DNA of 34,199 nucleotides from an uncultured Eubacteriales bacterium (GTDB lineage Bacteria; Bacillota; Clostridia; Oscillospirales; Oscillospiraceae): positions 1 through 34,199 of the forward strand of contig USEU01000019.1 in the NCBI GenBank assembly GCA_900553805.1, in the 5' to 3' direction. This document shows positions 8,060 to 16,477 of this stretch, one piece after another (the stretch's first letter is position 1; every line of letters starts with the position of its first letter). The notes under the pieces are model-generated. The model was not told where the DNA came from, searched no databases, and saw nothing but the letters and a program-made list of their open reading frames with translations. The position numbers and the translations under genes were made by a program.

Positions 8060-8776
8060 TCAAGTCACCAGGGTGCCGGGGGCGTCGGTGAAGGTGGAGC
8101 GGACCTCCAGGGGCAGCCCGTGCGCCCGCGCCAGCTCCACGCACCGGGGGTGCAGCACCTGCGCGCCGCTCCGGGCCAGGGCCAGCATATCCCCGTAGCC
8201 GATGCGCGCGTACCGGCGGGCAGCGGGATCGCGCCGGGGGTCCCGGTCGTATACCCCGTCCACGTCGGTGTAGATGCGGCATACGTCCGCCCCCAGGGCG
8301 ATGGCCAGGGCCACCGCCGTGGTATCCGAGCCGCCCCGGCCCAGGGTGGTGATCTCCCCGGCGCTGACGCCCTGGAAGCCCGCCACCACCGGGATGACGC
8401 CGCCCTCCATGGCCGCCAGCACCCGGCTCGGGTCAATGTCCGTGATCCGCGCGCCGCCGAAGCCGCCGTCGGTATGGATGCCCGCCTGCCAGCCCACCAG
8501 GCTCCGGGCCGCCGTTCCGCGCTCCGCCAGCGTCATCGCCAGCAGCGCGGCGGACATCTGCTCCCCGGCGGAAAGGAGCGTATCCAGCTCCCGGGCAGCA
8601 GGATCGGGACTGACCTCCGCCGCCTGGGCGATCAGCCGGTCGGTAGTATCCCCCTGGGCCGACACCACCACGGCCACCTGGCCATTTTGCGCCGCCTGGG
8701 CCGCGATCGCCGCCGCCCGGCGCAGCAGCCGGGGCTCCGCCAGGGATGTGCCCCCGAATTTTTGAACCATCCGCAT
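8060..8776 (-). CDS. lysC: Aspartate kinase, catalytic domain only (no ACT domains)
   Basis: A 238-residue amino acid kinase that phosphorylates L-aspartate, the first step to lysine, methionine and threonine. It shows the nucleotide loop VQKFGGTS, the [11 protein letters not shown] segment, the FQG and [15 protein letters not shown] substrate motifs and [13 protein letters not shown]. It ends at [12 protein letters not shown], which is where the catalytic domain normally stops and the two C-terminal ACT domains begin. Usual length is about 400. No in-frame ACT remnant follows. Starts at 8776, 8782 or 8797 are possible; 8776 has the best spacing from GGGAGG. The nearest upstream gene on this strand encodes a free ACT-domain protein. 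A true short form, not a broken gene, seems likely because the end is clean. Confidence 0.85.
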   Translation of the reverse strand: MRMVQKFGGTSLAEPRLLRRAAAIAAQAAQNGQVAVVVSAQGDTTDRLIAQAAEVSPDPAARELDTLLSAGEQMSAALLAMTLAERGTAARSLVGWQAGIHTDGGFGGARITDIDPSRVLAAMEGGVIPVVAGFQGVSAGEITTLGRGGSDTTAVALAIALGADVCRIYTDVDGVYDRDPRRDPAARRYARIGYGDMLALARSGAQVLHPRCVELARAHGLPLEVRSTFTDAPGTLVT

Positions 8777-8860
8777 ATCCATTCCTCCCGCCACCATTGT
8801 ATGTCAAAGCGGGGCGAACAGTGCAAAAAAACGCCGCCCCCAGAGGGGCAGCAAGAAAAA

Positions 8861-9030
8861 GCGCCCCTGAAAGGGGAGCTGTCAGGCCCAATGGGCCTGA
8901 CTGAGGGGTTGCAGCAGGCAGCTGCGACTTTATAAAGCCTCGGGCGAACACGTAGAATCCCCCTTGGCTTCCCCCGGGGGGAAGCTGGCGCGCCCCGCAA
9001 GGGGCGTGACTGAAGAGGGATGGCGTGCAC
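8861..9030. repeat. Intergenic stem-loop repeat modules, copy 2 (reverse orientation)
   Basis: Two modules read on the minus strand. The first (8861-8910) is CCCCTCAGTCAGG-CCCATT-GGGCCTGACAGCTCCCC followed by TTTCAGGGGCGC. The second (about 8951-9025) is CCCTCTTCAGTCACGCCCC-TTGC-GGGGCG...CCAGCTTCCCC and then GGGGGAAGCCAAGGGGG. The flanks match the other copies. The paired cores differ in sequence but still pair. Confidence 0.78.
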
Positions 9031-9203
9031 CGAAAGTTTCATGAAGGGTTCGGTGAATGGGGTAACGTCCTTGTTTTATAAAAGCTGCTCTTTGTGTGGT
9101 AAATGAATCTGAATGGAGAAAAGTAATCTGCGATAATTTTAGACCGATACCATTGGACGAAATGCAAACAGTATTTTTACCTGTCGCCATCCCTCTTCAG
9201 TCA
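9007..9203. repeat. 197-bp unit bounded by perfect 19-bp inverted repeats
   Basis: TGACTGAAGAGGGATGGCG at 9007-9025 is repeated as its exact complement at 9185-9203. These ends belong to two facing copies of the repeat module. The roughly 160-bp centre is clearly AT-richer than its surroundings. It contains a short open frame starting in the centre (9096 onward) that reads out through the right-hand repeat; I recognise nothing in it and do not call it a gene. Confidence 0.7.
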
Positions 9204-9443
9204 GCCTTGCCGGTTCCGAAGATCCGTCAAGGCTGCCAGCTATTGGATCAAGGTATGATTGCCACCGGCAATCATTATTGTTGAAAGATTCGCTGCGCTC
9301 TGCAACACCCCCCCGGGGAAGCCAAGGGAGCCTGTACGAATTCGCCTTGGTGCATTTCAAATGGTATTCTGCGTGCCGCGGTTGACCCCTCCGGCTCACA
9401 TTCGTGAGCCGCCTCCCCTTTCAGGGGAGGTTAAAAAAAGCTC
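9185..9443. repeat. Intergenic stem-loop repeat modules, copy 3
   Basis: The stretch holds CCCTCTTCAGTCAGCCTTG...CAAGGCTGCCAGCT (9191-9241), a GATTGCC/GGCAATC hairpin (9258-9274) and CCCCGGGGAAGCCAAGGG. A 62-bp segment (9334-9395) follows that recurs inverted at 16564-16625. It is followed by GGCTCAC/GTGAGCC and CCTCCCC-TTTC-AGGGGAGG hairpins and a partial module ending in GGGGGAGCTTGGGG. No gene is seen between 8777 and 9468. Confidence 0.75.
9334..9395 (+). repeat. 62-bp repeat, inverted counterpart of 16564-16625
   Basis: This is the plus-oriented copy of the 62-bp segment described at 16564-16625, about 7.2 kb away. It lies in repeat copy 3, between the aspartokinase and ACT genes. Confidence 0.85.
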
Positions 9444-9468
9444 CCCTTCTGGGGGAGCTTGGGGAAGA

Positions 9469-9909
9469 TCAACCGGCCAGGACTTCGGCTTTGACGACGC
9501 CGCGGGTGGCGCTCAGGCGCTCCATCAGCTCCTCCAGGGAGATGGTCATATCCATGGTGGAGGCGGAGATGGTGATCACCGCCGTGCCGTTGGTGGGGAC
9601 GATGGAATTGATGGTGGTGATGTTGGCCTTGATCTCGGCAAACAGGTTCAGGATCTCGCTGAGCTGGCCCGGCTCGTCGTGGACCAGCAGCTGGAAGGTG
9701 ACGATCCGGCCGGTCATCACGCTCTGGAAGGGCATGATGGAATCCCGGTATTTATAGAAAGCGCTGCGGCTGATATCGGTCATGCGGGTGGCCTCGTTCA
9801 CCGTGGAGGCCTCGCCGGTGGAAAGCAGGCGCTTGGTCTCCGCCACCTTCAGGAACACCTCCGGCAGGGCGGATTCCTCCACCAGGTAATACCGTGGACT
9901 CGTTGACAT
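9469..9909 (-). CDS. ACT domain-containing protein, PheB-like
   Basis: A 146-residue protein. The N-terminal half (about 1-65) reads YYLVEESALPEVFLKVAETKRLL and ISRSAFYKYRDSIMPF, a helical region with HTH-like character. The C-terminal half is one ACT domain (about 70-146: VTFQLLVHDEPGQLSEILNLFAEIKANITTIN). This is the PheB/UPF0735 arrangement, often found beside homoserine dehydrogenase and threonine genes. ACT domains bind amino acids as feedback sensors. The ATG at 9909 has a GGAGG site six bases upstream. Downstream on the same strand, after repeats, is an aspartokinase lacking its own ACT domains, so a regulatory partnership is conceivable but unproven. Confidence 0.85.
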   Translation of the reverse strand: MSTSPRYYLVEESALPEVFLKVAETKRLLSTGEASTVNEATRMTDISRSAFYKYRDSIMPFQSVMTGRIVTFQLLVHDEPGQLSEILNLFAEIKANITTINSIVPTNGTAVITISASTMDMTISLEELMERLSATRGVVKAEVLAG

Positions 9910-9968
9910 AAGCTGCCTCCTTCTTCGTGCGTGTTTCTACACGGCGTACATACGTTCTCACGGTATGT

Positions 9969-9996
9969 ATTCTAACATATTTTTTAGGAAATGCAA
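9969..9996 (-). promoter_or_regulatory. Predicted promoter of the ACT-domain gene
   Basis: On the minus strand TTGCAT (9996-9991) and TAGAAT (9974-9969) are 16 bp apart, with a TGT triplet extending the -10 box. It would start transcription about 55 bases before the ATG at 9909. Confidence 0.55.
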
Positions 9997-10035
9997 CCTT
10001 TTTATTGTGAAAACTTTGAGAAAGGAGGGACCCGC

Positions 10036-11076
10036 ATGAAGAAAGCGGCCATTGTGGCGGGCGCGCTGCTGGGACTCTGGGTGGGGCTGAAATACCTGCT
10101 GCCCATTTCCACCCCCTTTGTCCTGGGGGCGGGGCTGGCCCTGGCGGCGGAGCCGGGGGTAAAATTCCTCTCCCGGCGGCTGCGGCTGCCCCGGGCCGCG
10201 GCGGCGGGGATCGGCGTGGGGGCGGTGTTCGCGGTGATCTGCGCCGTGCTGACCCTGCTGGTGGGGCTGGCGGTGCGGGAGCTGCGGGTGCTGGCGGGCA
10301 TTCTGCCCCAGATGGAGCTGACCGCCCGGGACGGGCTGAACGCCCTGCAAAACTGGCTTTTGGAGGCCGCACAGCGGGCCTCGCCGGGGGTGCGGGGGCT
10401 GGTGCAGCGCAATGTGATGCAGCTGTTCTCCGGCAGCGCGGAGCTGCTGGACGAATTCACCCGCCGGGGGCTGGCCATGGCCGGAGGCTTCCTCACCCGG
10501 CTGCCGGACAGCGCCCTTGGCATCGGCACCACGGTGCTGGCCGCCTTCCTCACCTCGGCGGAGCTGCCCCGCATCCGGCAGTGGCTGCGCGAGCAGACGC
10601 GCCGCCCGCCGTTTCAGGCGGTCATCGGGTTCCTCACCCGGCTGCGCGCCACCGCCGGGCAGTGGCTCATCGCCCAGTTCAAGCTGCTGTCCATCACCTG
10701 CCTGGTGCTGACGGTGGGCTTTCTGCTGCTGGGCATCCAGTACGCCCCCCTGTGGGCCATGGCGGTGTCGGTGGTGGACGCGCTGCCCATTCTTGGCACC
10801 GGGACGGTCCTGGTGCCCTGGAGCCTGGTCTGCCTGGTGCAGCACAACACCGGCCGGGCGCTGGGGCTGGTGGGGCTATACATTGCCACCGCCCTGACCC
10901 GCTCTACCCTGGAGCCGCGGCTGGTGGGCCGCCAGCTGGGGCTGGACCCGCTGGTAACGCTGATCGCTCTGTACGTGGGCTTCCGGCTGTGGGGGCTGCC
11001 GGGAATGATCCTCAGCCCCCTGCTGGTCATCACCCTGATCTCCATGTTTCCCCAGGTCCAGGCCGGGCAGCAGTAG
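10036..11076 (+). CDS. AI-2E family / YtvI-like sporulation membrane permease
   Basis: An integral membrane protein of 346 residues with the AI-2E transporter (PerM/YtvI) pattern. Two N-terminal membrane segments (about 4-40 and 58-82) are followed by a soluble amphipathic stretch (about 85-160) and then five or so C-terminal membrane segments. The hallmark PLWAMAVSVVDALPILGTGTVLVPW lies near residue 240, with a further TRSTLEPRLVGRQLGLDPLVTLIALYVG segment. The LTSAELPRIRQWL part is typical of the sporulation member YtvI. The ATG at 10036 follows AAGGAGGG; an upstream ATG (9991) lies in the divergent promoter region. Transport substrate is unknown; sporulation role is by family similarity. 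Confidence 0.85.
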   Translation: MKKAAIVAGALLGLWVGLKYLLPISTPFVLGAGLALAAEPGVKFLSRRLRLPRAAAAGIGVGAVFAVICAVLTLLVGLAVRELRVLAGILPQMELTARDGLNALQNWLLEAAQRASPGVRGLVQRNVMQLFSGSAELLDEFTRRGLAMAGGFLTRLPDSALGIGTTVLAAFLTSAELPRIRQWLREQTRRPPFQAVIGFLTRLRATAGQWLIAQFKLLSITCLVLTVGFLLLGIQYAPLWAMAVSVVDALPILGTGTVLVPWSLVCLVQHNTGRALGLVGLYIATALTRSTLEPRLVGRQLGLDPLVTLIALYVGFRLWGLPGMILSPLLVITLISMFPQVQAGQQ

Positions 11077-11104
11077 GCCGCCCGCCGGGCAGCGAAAAAA
11101 GGGA

Positions 11105-11133
11105 TTGTGCTTCCAGGCTTTTTTTGGTATAAT
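11105..11133 (+). promoter_or_regulatory. Promoter of recJ with very short leader
   Basis: TTGTGC (11105-11110) and a perfect TATAAT (11128-11133) are 17 bp apart, with TGG before the -10. The start site would be near 11140, only about 25 bases before the GTG at 11165, or about 13 before the alternative ATG at 11153. Confidence 0.7.
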
Positions 11134-11164
11134 AGCAGGAAAAGTTTTTTGGATGTGTATCGCT

Positions 11165-13219
11165 GTGAAATATGGAATCTGGAATGTATCGAAGCCTGAC
11201 CCCCAGGCGCTGGGCAAGCTGCGCGCCGCGGGCTACCCGGAGCTGGCCGCCCGGGTGCTGGCTGCCCGGGGGATCGCTGACGCCCAGGCGGCCCACGCGC
11301 AGCTGGACTGCAGCTGTGAGCTGCCCTCGCCCTATCTGCTGACGGAGATGGACGTGGCCGCCGGGCGGGTAGGGCTCGCCATGAGCGCCCATGAAAAGAT
11401 CGCCGTGTTCGGCGACTACGATGTGGACGGCATCACCGCCACCTGCCTGCTGACGGACTTTCTGCGCAGCTGCGGGGCGGACTGCATCAGCTATATCCCC
11501 AGCCGGCTGGAGGAGGGCTACGGCCTGAACCCCATCGCCATCAACCACCTGCATGAGCGGGGCGTCAAGCTCATCGTCACCGTGGACTGCGGCATCACCG
11601 CCATCCAGGAGGCCCAGCTGTGCCACCGTCTGGGCATCGACCTGGTGATCACCGACCACCACGAATGCAAGGACAAGCTCCCTCTGGCCATGGCCATCGT
11701 GGACCCCCACAAGCCGGAGGACACCTATCCCCACAAGAATCTCTCCGGCGTGGCCCTGGCCTTCAAGCTGGCCTGCGCCCTCAGCGGCGACACGCAGCAG
11801 GTGCTGGACGAATACGCGGACATGGTATGCCTGGGCACCGTGGCGGATGTGATCCCCCTGGTGGGGGAGAACCGGGTGTTCGTCTCCCGGGGTCTGCAAT
11901 CCCTGCGCCGCACCACCCGCCCGGGGCTGGCCGCCCTGATGAAGGAATGCGGCTGCGACCCCCAGACGCTGAACGCCTCCTCCATCGGTTTCATGCTGGC
12001 CCCCCGGATCAACGCCGCCGGGCGCATGGGGCAGGTGGACGTGGCGGTGGACCTGTTTCTGACGACGGATGACGACCGGGCCGCCCAGGACGCCAAGCAG
12101 CTGTGCGACCTGAACCGCCAGCGGCAGGCGGTGGAATCCGAGATCTACCGCCAGGCCATCTCCATGCTCCCCGCCGGAAAAGCGCCGGACGCCATCGTGC
12201 TGGCCGACGAGAGCTGGCATCAGGGCGTGGTGGGCATCGTGGCCAGCCGGATCGCCGAGGAATACGCCTGCCCCACCTTCCTGATCTGCCTGGACGGGGA
12301 GCACGGCAAGGCCAGCTCCCGCAGCCACGGGGGCTTCAACCTGTTTGCGTCCCTGACGGCCCTGTCGCCCCTGCTGGAGAGCTACGGCGGGCATGAGCTG
12401 GCCGCGGGCTTTACCATCAGCCGGGACAACATCCCGGAATTCCGCCGCCAGATCAACATTCTGGCCTCCCAGTATTTTGCCGGGGAGGCCCTGCGCACCA
12501 GCGTGGACATTGACTGCGTGGTCCCCCCGGAGCTGATCACCCTGCCGGAATTTGAGGCGCTGGACATTCTGGAGCCCACGGGCAGCGGCTGCCCCAAGCC
12601 CGTGCTGCTGCTCAGCGGCCTGACGGTGGAGCGGGTGACCCTGGTAGGCGGCGGCAAGCACATGCGCTTGCGCCTGCGCCGGGACAAGCACATTTTCAAC
12701 GCCATCTATTTTTCCGTCGCCCCCGGCAGCGTGAAGCTGCGCCAGGGGGAGACGGTGGACGTGGCATTCCTGCCCCAGATCAACTGCTATCAGGGGGAGC
12801 GCATTTTGCAGCTGAACGTAGTGGATATCCGCCCCAGCTGCCCCGTGCCCTGCGGCACCGAGACCGTCCATTACCGCGCCCTGCTGGACGGCTCCCTCAC
12901 CCGGGAGGACGCCGGGTACATCCTGCCCAGCCGGGAGCGGCTGGCCATCGTCTGGCGGTATCTGGACACCCAGGGCGACGACCCCATCCAGGAATCGCCC
13001 ATCTGCCTGTGCCGCAAGATCGTCCGCTGGTCGGGCAAGCCCCTGACCCTGGAGCAGCTGATGACCTGCCTGGATATCTTCCGGGACGGCGGGCTGCTGA
13101 CCCAGCAGCGGCTGCACAAATACATATCCATCCACCTGACCCGGAGCCCCGGGAAGGCCGACCTGACCCAAAGCGCCACCATGCAGCGCCTGCTGCAAAG
13201 CGCGCCGAAAGAGAGCTGA
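11165..13219 (+). CDS. recJ: Single-stranded-DNA-specific exonuclease RecJ
   Basis: A 5'-3' ssDNA exonuclease of 684 residues used in recombination and repair. The DHH domain has GDYDVDGITAT (about residue 82), VDCG (about 141) and the ITDHHE motif (about 161). DHHA1 follows with SSRSHGGFNL and GGHELAAGF. An OB-like part and the C-terminal domain seen in Firmicute RecJ proteins complete it. All metal-binding aspartates and histidines are present. The start is uncertain. GTG at 11165 gives MKYGIWNV, like other family members, with a weak GGATG site; ATG at 11153 adds four residues. Transcription would begin only 13-25 bases upstream. It is followed after six bases by rel, the conserved recJ-(apt)-rel order; apt is absent here. 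Confidence 0.95.
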   Translation: MKYGIWNVSKPDPQALGKLRAAGYPELAARVLAARGIADAQAAHAQLDCSCELPSPYLLTEMDVAAGRVGLAMSAHEKIAVFGDYDVDGITATCLLTDFLRSCGADCISYIPSRLEEGYGLNPIAINHLHERGVKLIVTVDCGITAIQEAQLCHRLGIDLVITDHHECKDKLPLAMAIVDPHKPEDTYPHKNLSGVALAFKLACALSGDTQQVLDEYADMVCLGTVADVIPLVGENRVFVSRGLQSLRRTTRPGLAALMKECGCDPQTLNASSIGFMLAPRINAAGRMGQVDVAVDLFLTTDDDRAAQDAKQLCDLNRQRQAVESEIYRQAISMLPAGKAPDAIVLADESWHQGVVGIVASRIAEEYACPTFLICLDGEHGKASSRSHGGFNLFASLTALSPLLESYGGHELAAGFTISRDNIPEFRRQINILASQYFAGEALRTSVDIDCVVPPELITLPEFEALDILEPTGSGCPKPVLLLSGLTVERVTLVGGGKHMRLRLRRDKHIFNAIYFSVAPGSVKLRQGETVDVAFLPQINCYQGERILQLNVVDIRPSCPVPCGTETVHYRALLDGSLTREDAGYILPSRERLAIVWRYLDTQGDDPIQESPICLCRKIVRWSGKPLTLEQLMTCLDIFRDGGLLTQQRLHKYISIHLTRSPGKADLTQSATMQRLLQSAPKES

Positions 13220-13225
13220 TTCACC

Positions 13226-15415
13226 TTGGAAACCTTTGAAGAACACTATGACTCCATGTGCGCCGCCATTGCCCGCAGAATGCCCACCGCCGATATGGAG
13301 CTGATCGATAAAGCCGTCCGCTACGCCGACGAGAAGCACAAGAGCCAGAAGCGCAAGGACGGCTCCCCCTACATCATCCACCCCCTGGCCGTGGCCGAGA
13401 TCGTGGTGGAAATGGGCCTGGACATGGACGCCATCCTGGGCGCGCTGCTCCACGACTGCATCGAGGATACCGACGCCTCCCATGAGGAGATCGAAAAGCT
13501 CTTCGGCTCCACCGTGGCAGAGCTGGTGGAAGGCGTCACCAAGCTGACCCGGGCCAATTTCTCCTCCACCGAGGAGGCGCAGATGGAGAATCTGCGCAAA
13601 ATGTTCATGGCCATGAGCAAGGACATCCGGGTGGTGCTGATCAAGATCGCCGACCGGCTGCACAACATGCGCACCATGCAGTACCAGTCCCCGGAAAAGC
13701 AGATCATCAAATGCCGGGAGACCATGGACGTATACGCCCCCCTGGCTCACCGGCTCGGCATGCAGAAGATCAAATGGGAGCTGGAGGATACCAGCCTGCG
13801 CTACCTGGCTCCCAAGGAATACACGCAGATCACCAACTATCTGCAGAAGCACCACGAAAAGGACGAGGCGTTCATGCAGTCCATCCAGTTCAAGATCACC
13901 GACCGGCTGAACGCCATGGGCATCCAGAACACCACCTACGGACGCATCAAGCACGTGTATTCCATCTACCGCAAAATGCTGGCCCAGGATAAGACCATCG
14001 ACCAGCTGTATGACATCTACGCCTTCCGGGTCATCGTCAATTCCATCCCGGATTGCTACAACGTCCTGGGACACATCCACGACCTGTTCAACCTGGTGCC
14101 CGGGCGGTTCAAGGATTACATCTCCACCCCCAAGCCCAACATGTACCAGTCATTGCACACCACCGTCATCGGCTCGGAGGGCATCCCCTTCGAGGTGCAG
14201 ATCCGCACCTGGGACATGCACGAGACGGCGGAATACGGCATCGCCGCCCACTGGAAATACAAGCAGGGCACCGGCTCCGGCTCGGAGAAGGACTTCGAAT
14301 GGGTGCGCCGCCTGCTGGAGAGCCAGCAGGACGCGGACGCGGAGGAATACGTCCAGTCCCTGAAGATCGATATGTTTGACGACGAGGTATTCGTCTTTAC
14401 CCCCAAGGGCCGCATCGTCTCCCTGCCCTCCGGCTCCACGCCCATTGATTTTGCCTATGCCATCCACTCCGGCGTGGGCAACTCGATGATCGGCGCCAAG
14501 GTCAACAATCGGATCGCCAACATCGATACCCCTCTTAAAAACGGCGATATCGTTGAAGTCATCACTTCAAAAACGGCGAAGGGCCCCAGCCGGGACTGGC
14601 TGAACATCTGCAAGAGCAACCAGGCCCGCACGAAGATCAAGCAGTGGTTTAAGAAGGAGAAGCGGGAGGAGAACATCGTCCACGGCAAATCCTCCTTTGA
14701 ATCCGAAATGAAGCGCATGGGCCTGCCCATGACCGCCCTGGCGGACGAGGAGCTGGCTCCCCACCTGCTGAAGAAGCTGTCCTTCGACAGCTGGGACGAT
14801 ATGTACGCCGCCATCGGCTACGGCGGCCTGACCGCCGTGAAGGCCGTGGGGCGCATCCGGGACGACATCAGCCGGGCCGTGAAGGCCCAGACCGCGGAGA
14901 AGAGCGTCAGTCCCCTGCGCCTCAACCCCGATTCCGACGCCGCCCGGCAGAACCGCCACGCGGTAAACGGGGTGATCGTGGAGGACATCGACTCCTGCAT
15001 GATCAAATTCGCCAAGTGCTGCACCCCGGTGCCCGGCGACTCCATCGTGGGCTTCATCACCAAGGGCTTCGGCGTGTCCATCCACCGGGCGGACTGCCCC
15101 AACGCCCAGAACCGGGAGGACCCCCGGCAGGCTGCCCGCTGGGTGCGGGTGCGCTGGGCCTCCGCGGAGGAGCAGCCCTTTGAGACCACCCTGGAGCTGG
15201 ACTGCCTGACCCGGGACGGCCTGGTGCTGGACGTGGCCACGGTGCTCACCACCGCCCGGGTGCGGGTGAAGGAAATGAGCGCCAAGGACCTGCCCGACGG
15301 GCGGAGCACTTTCCTGCTCCGCTTTGAAGTAAAAAATGTGGCGGAGCTGGACAACATTCGCAACCGTCTGCTGAACATCCGCGATGTGGTCGGCTCCCGG
15401 AGAGGACAGAACTGA
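13226..15415 (+). CDS. rel: Bifunctional (p)ppGpp synthetase/hydrolase
   Basis: A long RelA/SpoT homologue of 729 residues that makes and degrades (p)ppGpp. Domains in order are HD hydrolase (about 30-170, with HDCIED at 76-81), synthetase (about 230-350), TGS (about 385-445), helical region, zinc-finger part (CCTPVPGD ... HRADCPN, about 600-630) and ACT (about 655-729). The synthetase motif is RFKD before STPKPNMYQSLHTTV, the RXKD form of bifunctional enzymes rather than the EXDD of synthesis-only RelA. Both active sites look intact. The start is TTG at 13226, six bases after recJ, with only a weak GAGAG site, so translation may depend on coupling. It is followed directly by dtd. Confidence 0.96.
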   Translation: METFEEHYDSMCAAIARRMPTADMELIDKAVRYADEKHKSQKRKDGSPYIIHPLAVAEIVVEMGLDMDAILGALLHDCIEDTDASHEEIEKLFGSTVAELVEGVTKLTRANFSSTEEAQMENLRKMFMAMSKDIRVVLIKIADRLHNMRTMQYQSPEKQIIKCRETMDVYAPLAHRLGMQKIKWELEDTSLRYLAPKEYTQITNYLQKHHEKDEAFMQSIQFKITDRLNAMGIQNTTYGRIKHVYSIYRKMLAQDKTIDQLYDIYAFRVIVNSIPDCYNVLGHIHDLFNLVPGRFKDYISTPKPNMYQSLHTTVIGSEGIPFEVQIRTWDMHETAEYGIAAHWKYKQGTGSGSEKDFEWVRRLLESQQDADAEEYVQSLKIDMFDDEVFVFTPKGRIVSLPSGSTPIDFAYAIHSGVGNSMIGAKVNNRIANIDTPLKNGDIVEVITSKTAKGPSRDWLNICKSNQARTKIKQWFKKEKREENIVHGKSSFESEMKRMGLPMTALADEELAPHLLKKLSFDSWDDMYAAIGYGGLTAVKAVGRIRDDISRAVKAQTAEKSVSPLRLNPDSDAARQNRHAVNGVIVEDIDSCMIKFAKCCTPVPGDSIVGFITKGFGVSIHRADCPNAQNREDPRQAARWVRVRWASAEEQPFETTLELDCLTRDGLVLDVATVLTTARVRVKEMSAKDLPDGRSTFLLRFEVKNVAELDNIRNRLLNIRDVVGSRRGQN

Positions 15416-15416
15416 T

Positions 15417-15878
15417 ATGAGAGCTGTATTGACCCGCGTCAAATACGCCAGCGTGACCATCGACGGCCAGACCGTCGGCAAAATCGGCCCGGGCTTTCTG
15501 ATCCTGCTGGGCGTCGGCCCGGCGGATACGGAGAAGGAATGCCGCCTGCTGGCGGAGAAGGCCCTGGGCCTGCGGGTATTCGAGGACGAAAACAGGAAGA
15601 TGAACCTGGGCCTTGAGCAGGTGGGCGGTCAGGTGCTGGTGGTGAGCCAGTTCACCCTGTACGGCAACTGCCGCAAGGGCCGCCGCCCCAGCTTTGCCGA
15701 GGCCGCGCCCCCGGAGCTGGGCGAGGCCATGTATGAGCGCTTTCTGGAGCTCTGCGGGGAGCTGGGCTATCCGCCCCAGCACGGTCGCTTCGGCGCGGAC
15801 ATGAAGGTGGAATCCCTCAACGACGGCCCCGTCACCCTGCTCCTGGACACCGACCAGCTGCAAGGCCCCAGGCACTGA
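15417..15878 (+). CDS. dtd: D-aminoacyl-tRNA deacylase
   Basis: A 153-residue Dtd that hydrolyses D-aminoacyl-tRNA (and Gly-tRNA-Ala), a translation proofreading step. Normal length. Visible are the start MRAVLTRVKYASVTIDG, the active-site SQFTLYG followed by KGRRPSF, and the cross-subunit GRFGADMKVESLNDGPVT segment containing the Gly-cisPro-like loop region. The ATG at 15417 lies one base after the rel stop, with GAGAGGA upstream; a longer reading from 15384 would overlap rel and is rejected. The rel-dtd order is common in Firmicutes. An MBL hydrolase gene follows 14 bases later. Confidence 0.95.
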   Translation: MRAVLTRVKYASVTIDGQTVGKIGPGFLILLGVGPADTEKECRLLAEKALGLRVFEDENRKMNLGLEQVGGQVLVVSQFTLYGNCRKGRRPSFAEAAPPELGEAMYERFLELCGELGYPPQHGRFGADMKVESLNDGPVTLLLDTDQLQGPRH

Positions 15879-15892
15879 AGGAGGACTTTACC

Positions 15893-16477
15893 ATGGAGAT
15901 CGTACAGCTTACATTGGGTCTTTATCAGACCAACTGCTATATCGTATACGACCCTGGGCAGAAGCGCTGCTGCGTCATTGATCCGGGGTACGAGGCGGAG
16001 ACGATTTTGGATCGGGTGAACGGGCTGGGGCTGACGGTGGAGGCCATTCTGCTGACCCACGGGCATTTTGACCACGTGGGCGCGGTGGCGGAGATCGCGG
16101 CGGAGACGGACTGCAAGGTGTTCATCAGCGCCGCTGACCTGAGCCTGCCGCCCATGATCACAAACGGGAAGCTCTATTACACCGATACCTACCCTGCCTC
16201 CGGCAGCGTTGCCGCAGCGGGCCTGACCTTCCGGGTGATCCCCACGCCGGGGCACACCCCCGGCTCCGTCTGCCTGGTGTGCGGGGATGTGATGTTCTCC
16301 GGCGACACCCTGTTCTGCGGCAGCTGCGGGCGGACGGATCTGCCCGGCGGAAATTCCAGGGACATTCTGGCCTCCCTGAAAACACTGGCCGCCCTTCCCG
16401 GCAATTACCGGGTCTGCCCCGGCCACGGCTCCTCCACCGACCTCGCCTGGGAACGGGAGACGAACCCGTATATGTAA
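15893..16477 (+). CDS. MBL-fold metallo-hydrolase (glyoxalase II-like, YcbL group)
   Basis: A 194-residue metallo-beta-lactamase-fold hydrolase. Metal ligands appear in order: THGHFDH (about 54-60), the HTPGS histidine, the FSGDTLF aspartate and the GHG histidine near the C-terminus. It lacks the C-terminal substrate-binding domain of full-length glyoxalase II, as in the short YcbL-type enzymes that often follow rel-dtd in Firmicutes. Thioester hydrolysis is likely; the natural substrate is unknown. The ATG has a strong AAGGAGG site. The stop lies directly against a CCTCCCCTGAAAGG repeat core at 16479. Confidence 0.9.
   Translation: MEIVQLTLGLYQTNCYIVYDPGQKRCCVIDPGYEAETILDRVNGLGLTVEAILLTHGHFDHVGAVAEIAAETDCKVFISAADLSLPPMITNGKLYYTDTYPASGSVAAAGLTFRVIPTPGHTPGSVCLVCGDVMFSGDTLFCGSCGRTDLPGGNSRDILASLKTLAALPGNYRVCPGHGSSTDLAWERETNPYM

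Noticed and set aside
9096..9284. A 62-codon plus frame in the AT-rich core between inverted repeats.
   Set aside because: Its second half is repeat sequence, there is no GGAGG before it and I recognise no family. Kept only as a note under the repeat.
8861..9443. The repeat block as a possible CRISPR array.
   Set aside because: Units are palindromic, unequal in length and orientation, with no regular spacers and no cas genes nearby.
11030..14080. A minus-strand open frame of about 1000 codons opposite recJ and rel.
   Set aside because: It is antisense to two well-conserved genes and its translation is His/Gly/Val/Gln-rich without domains, as expected from GC-rich codon bias read backwards.
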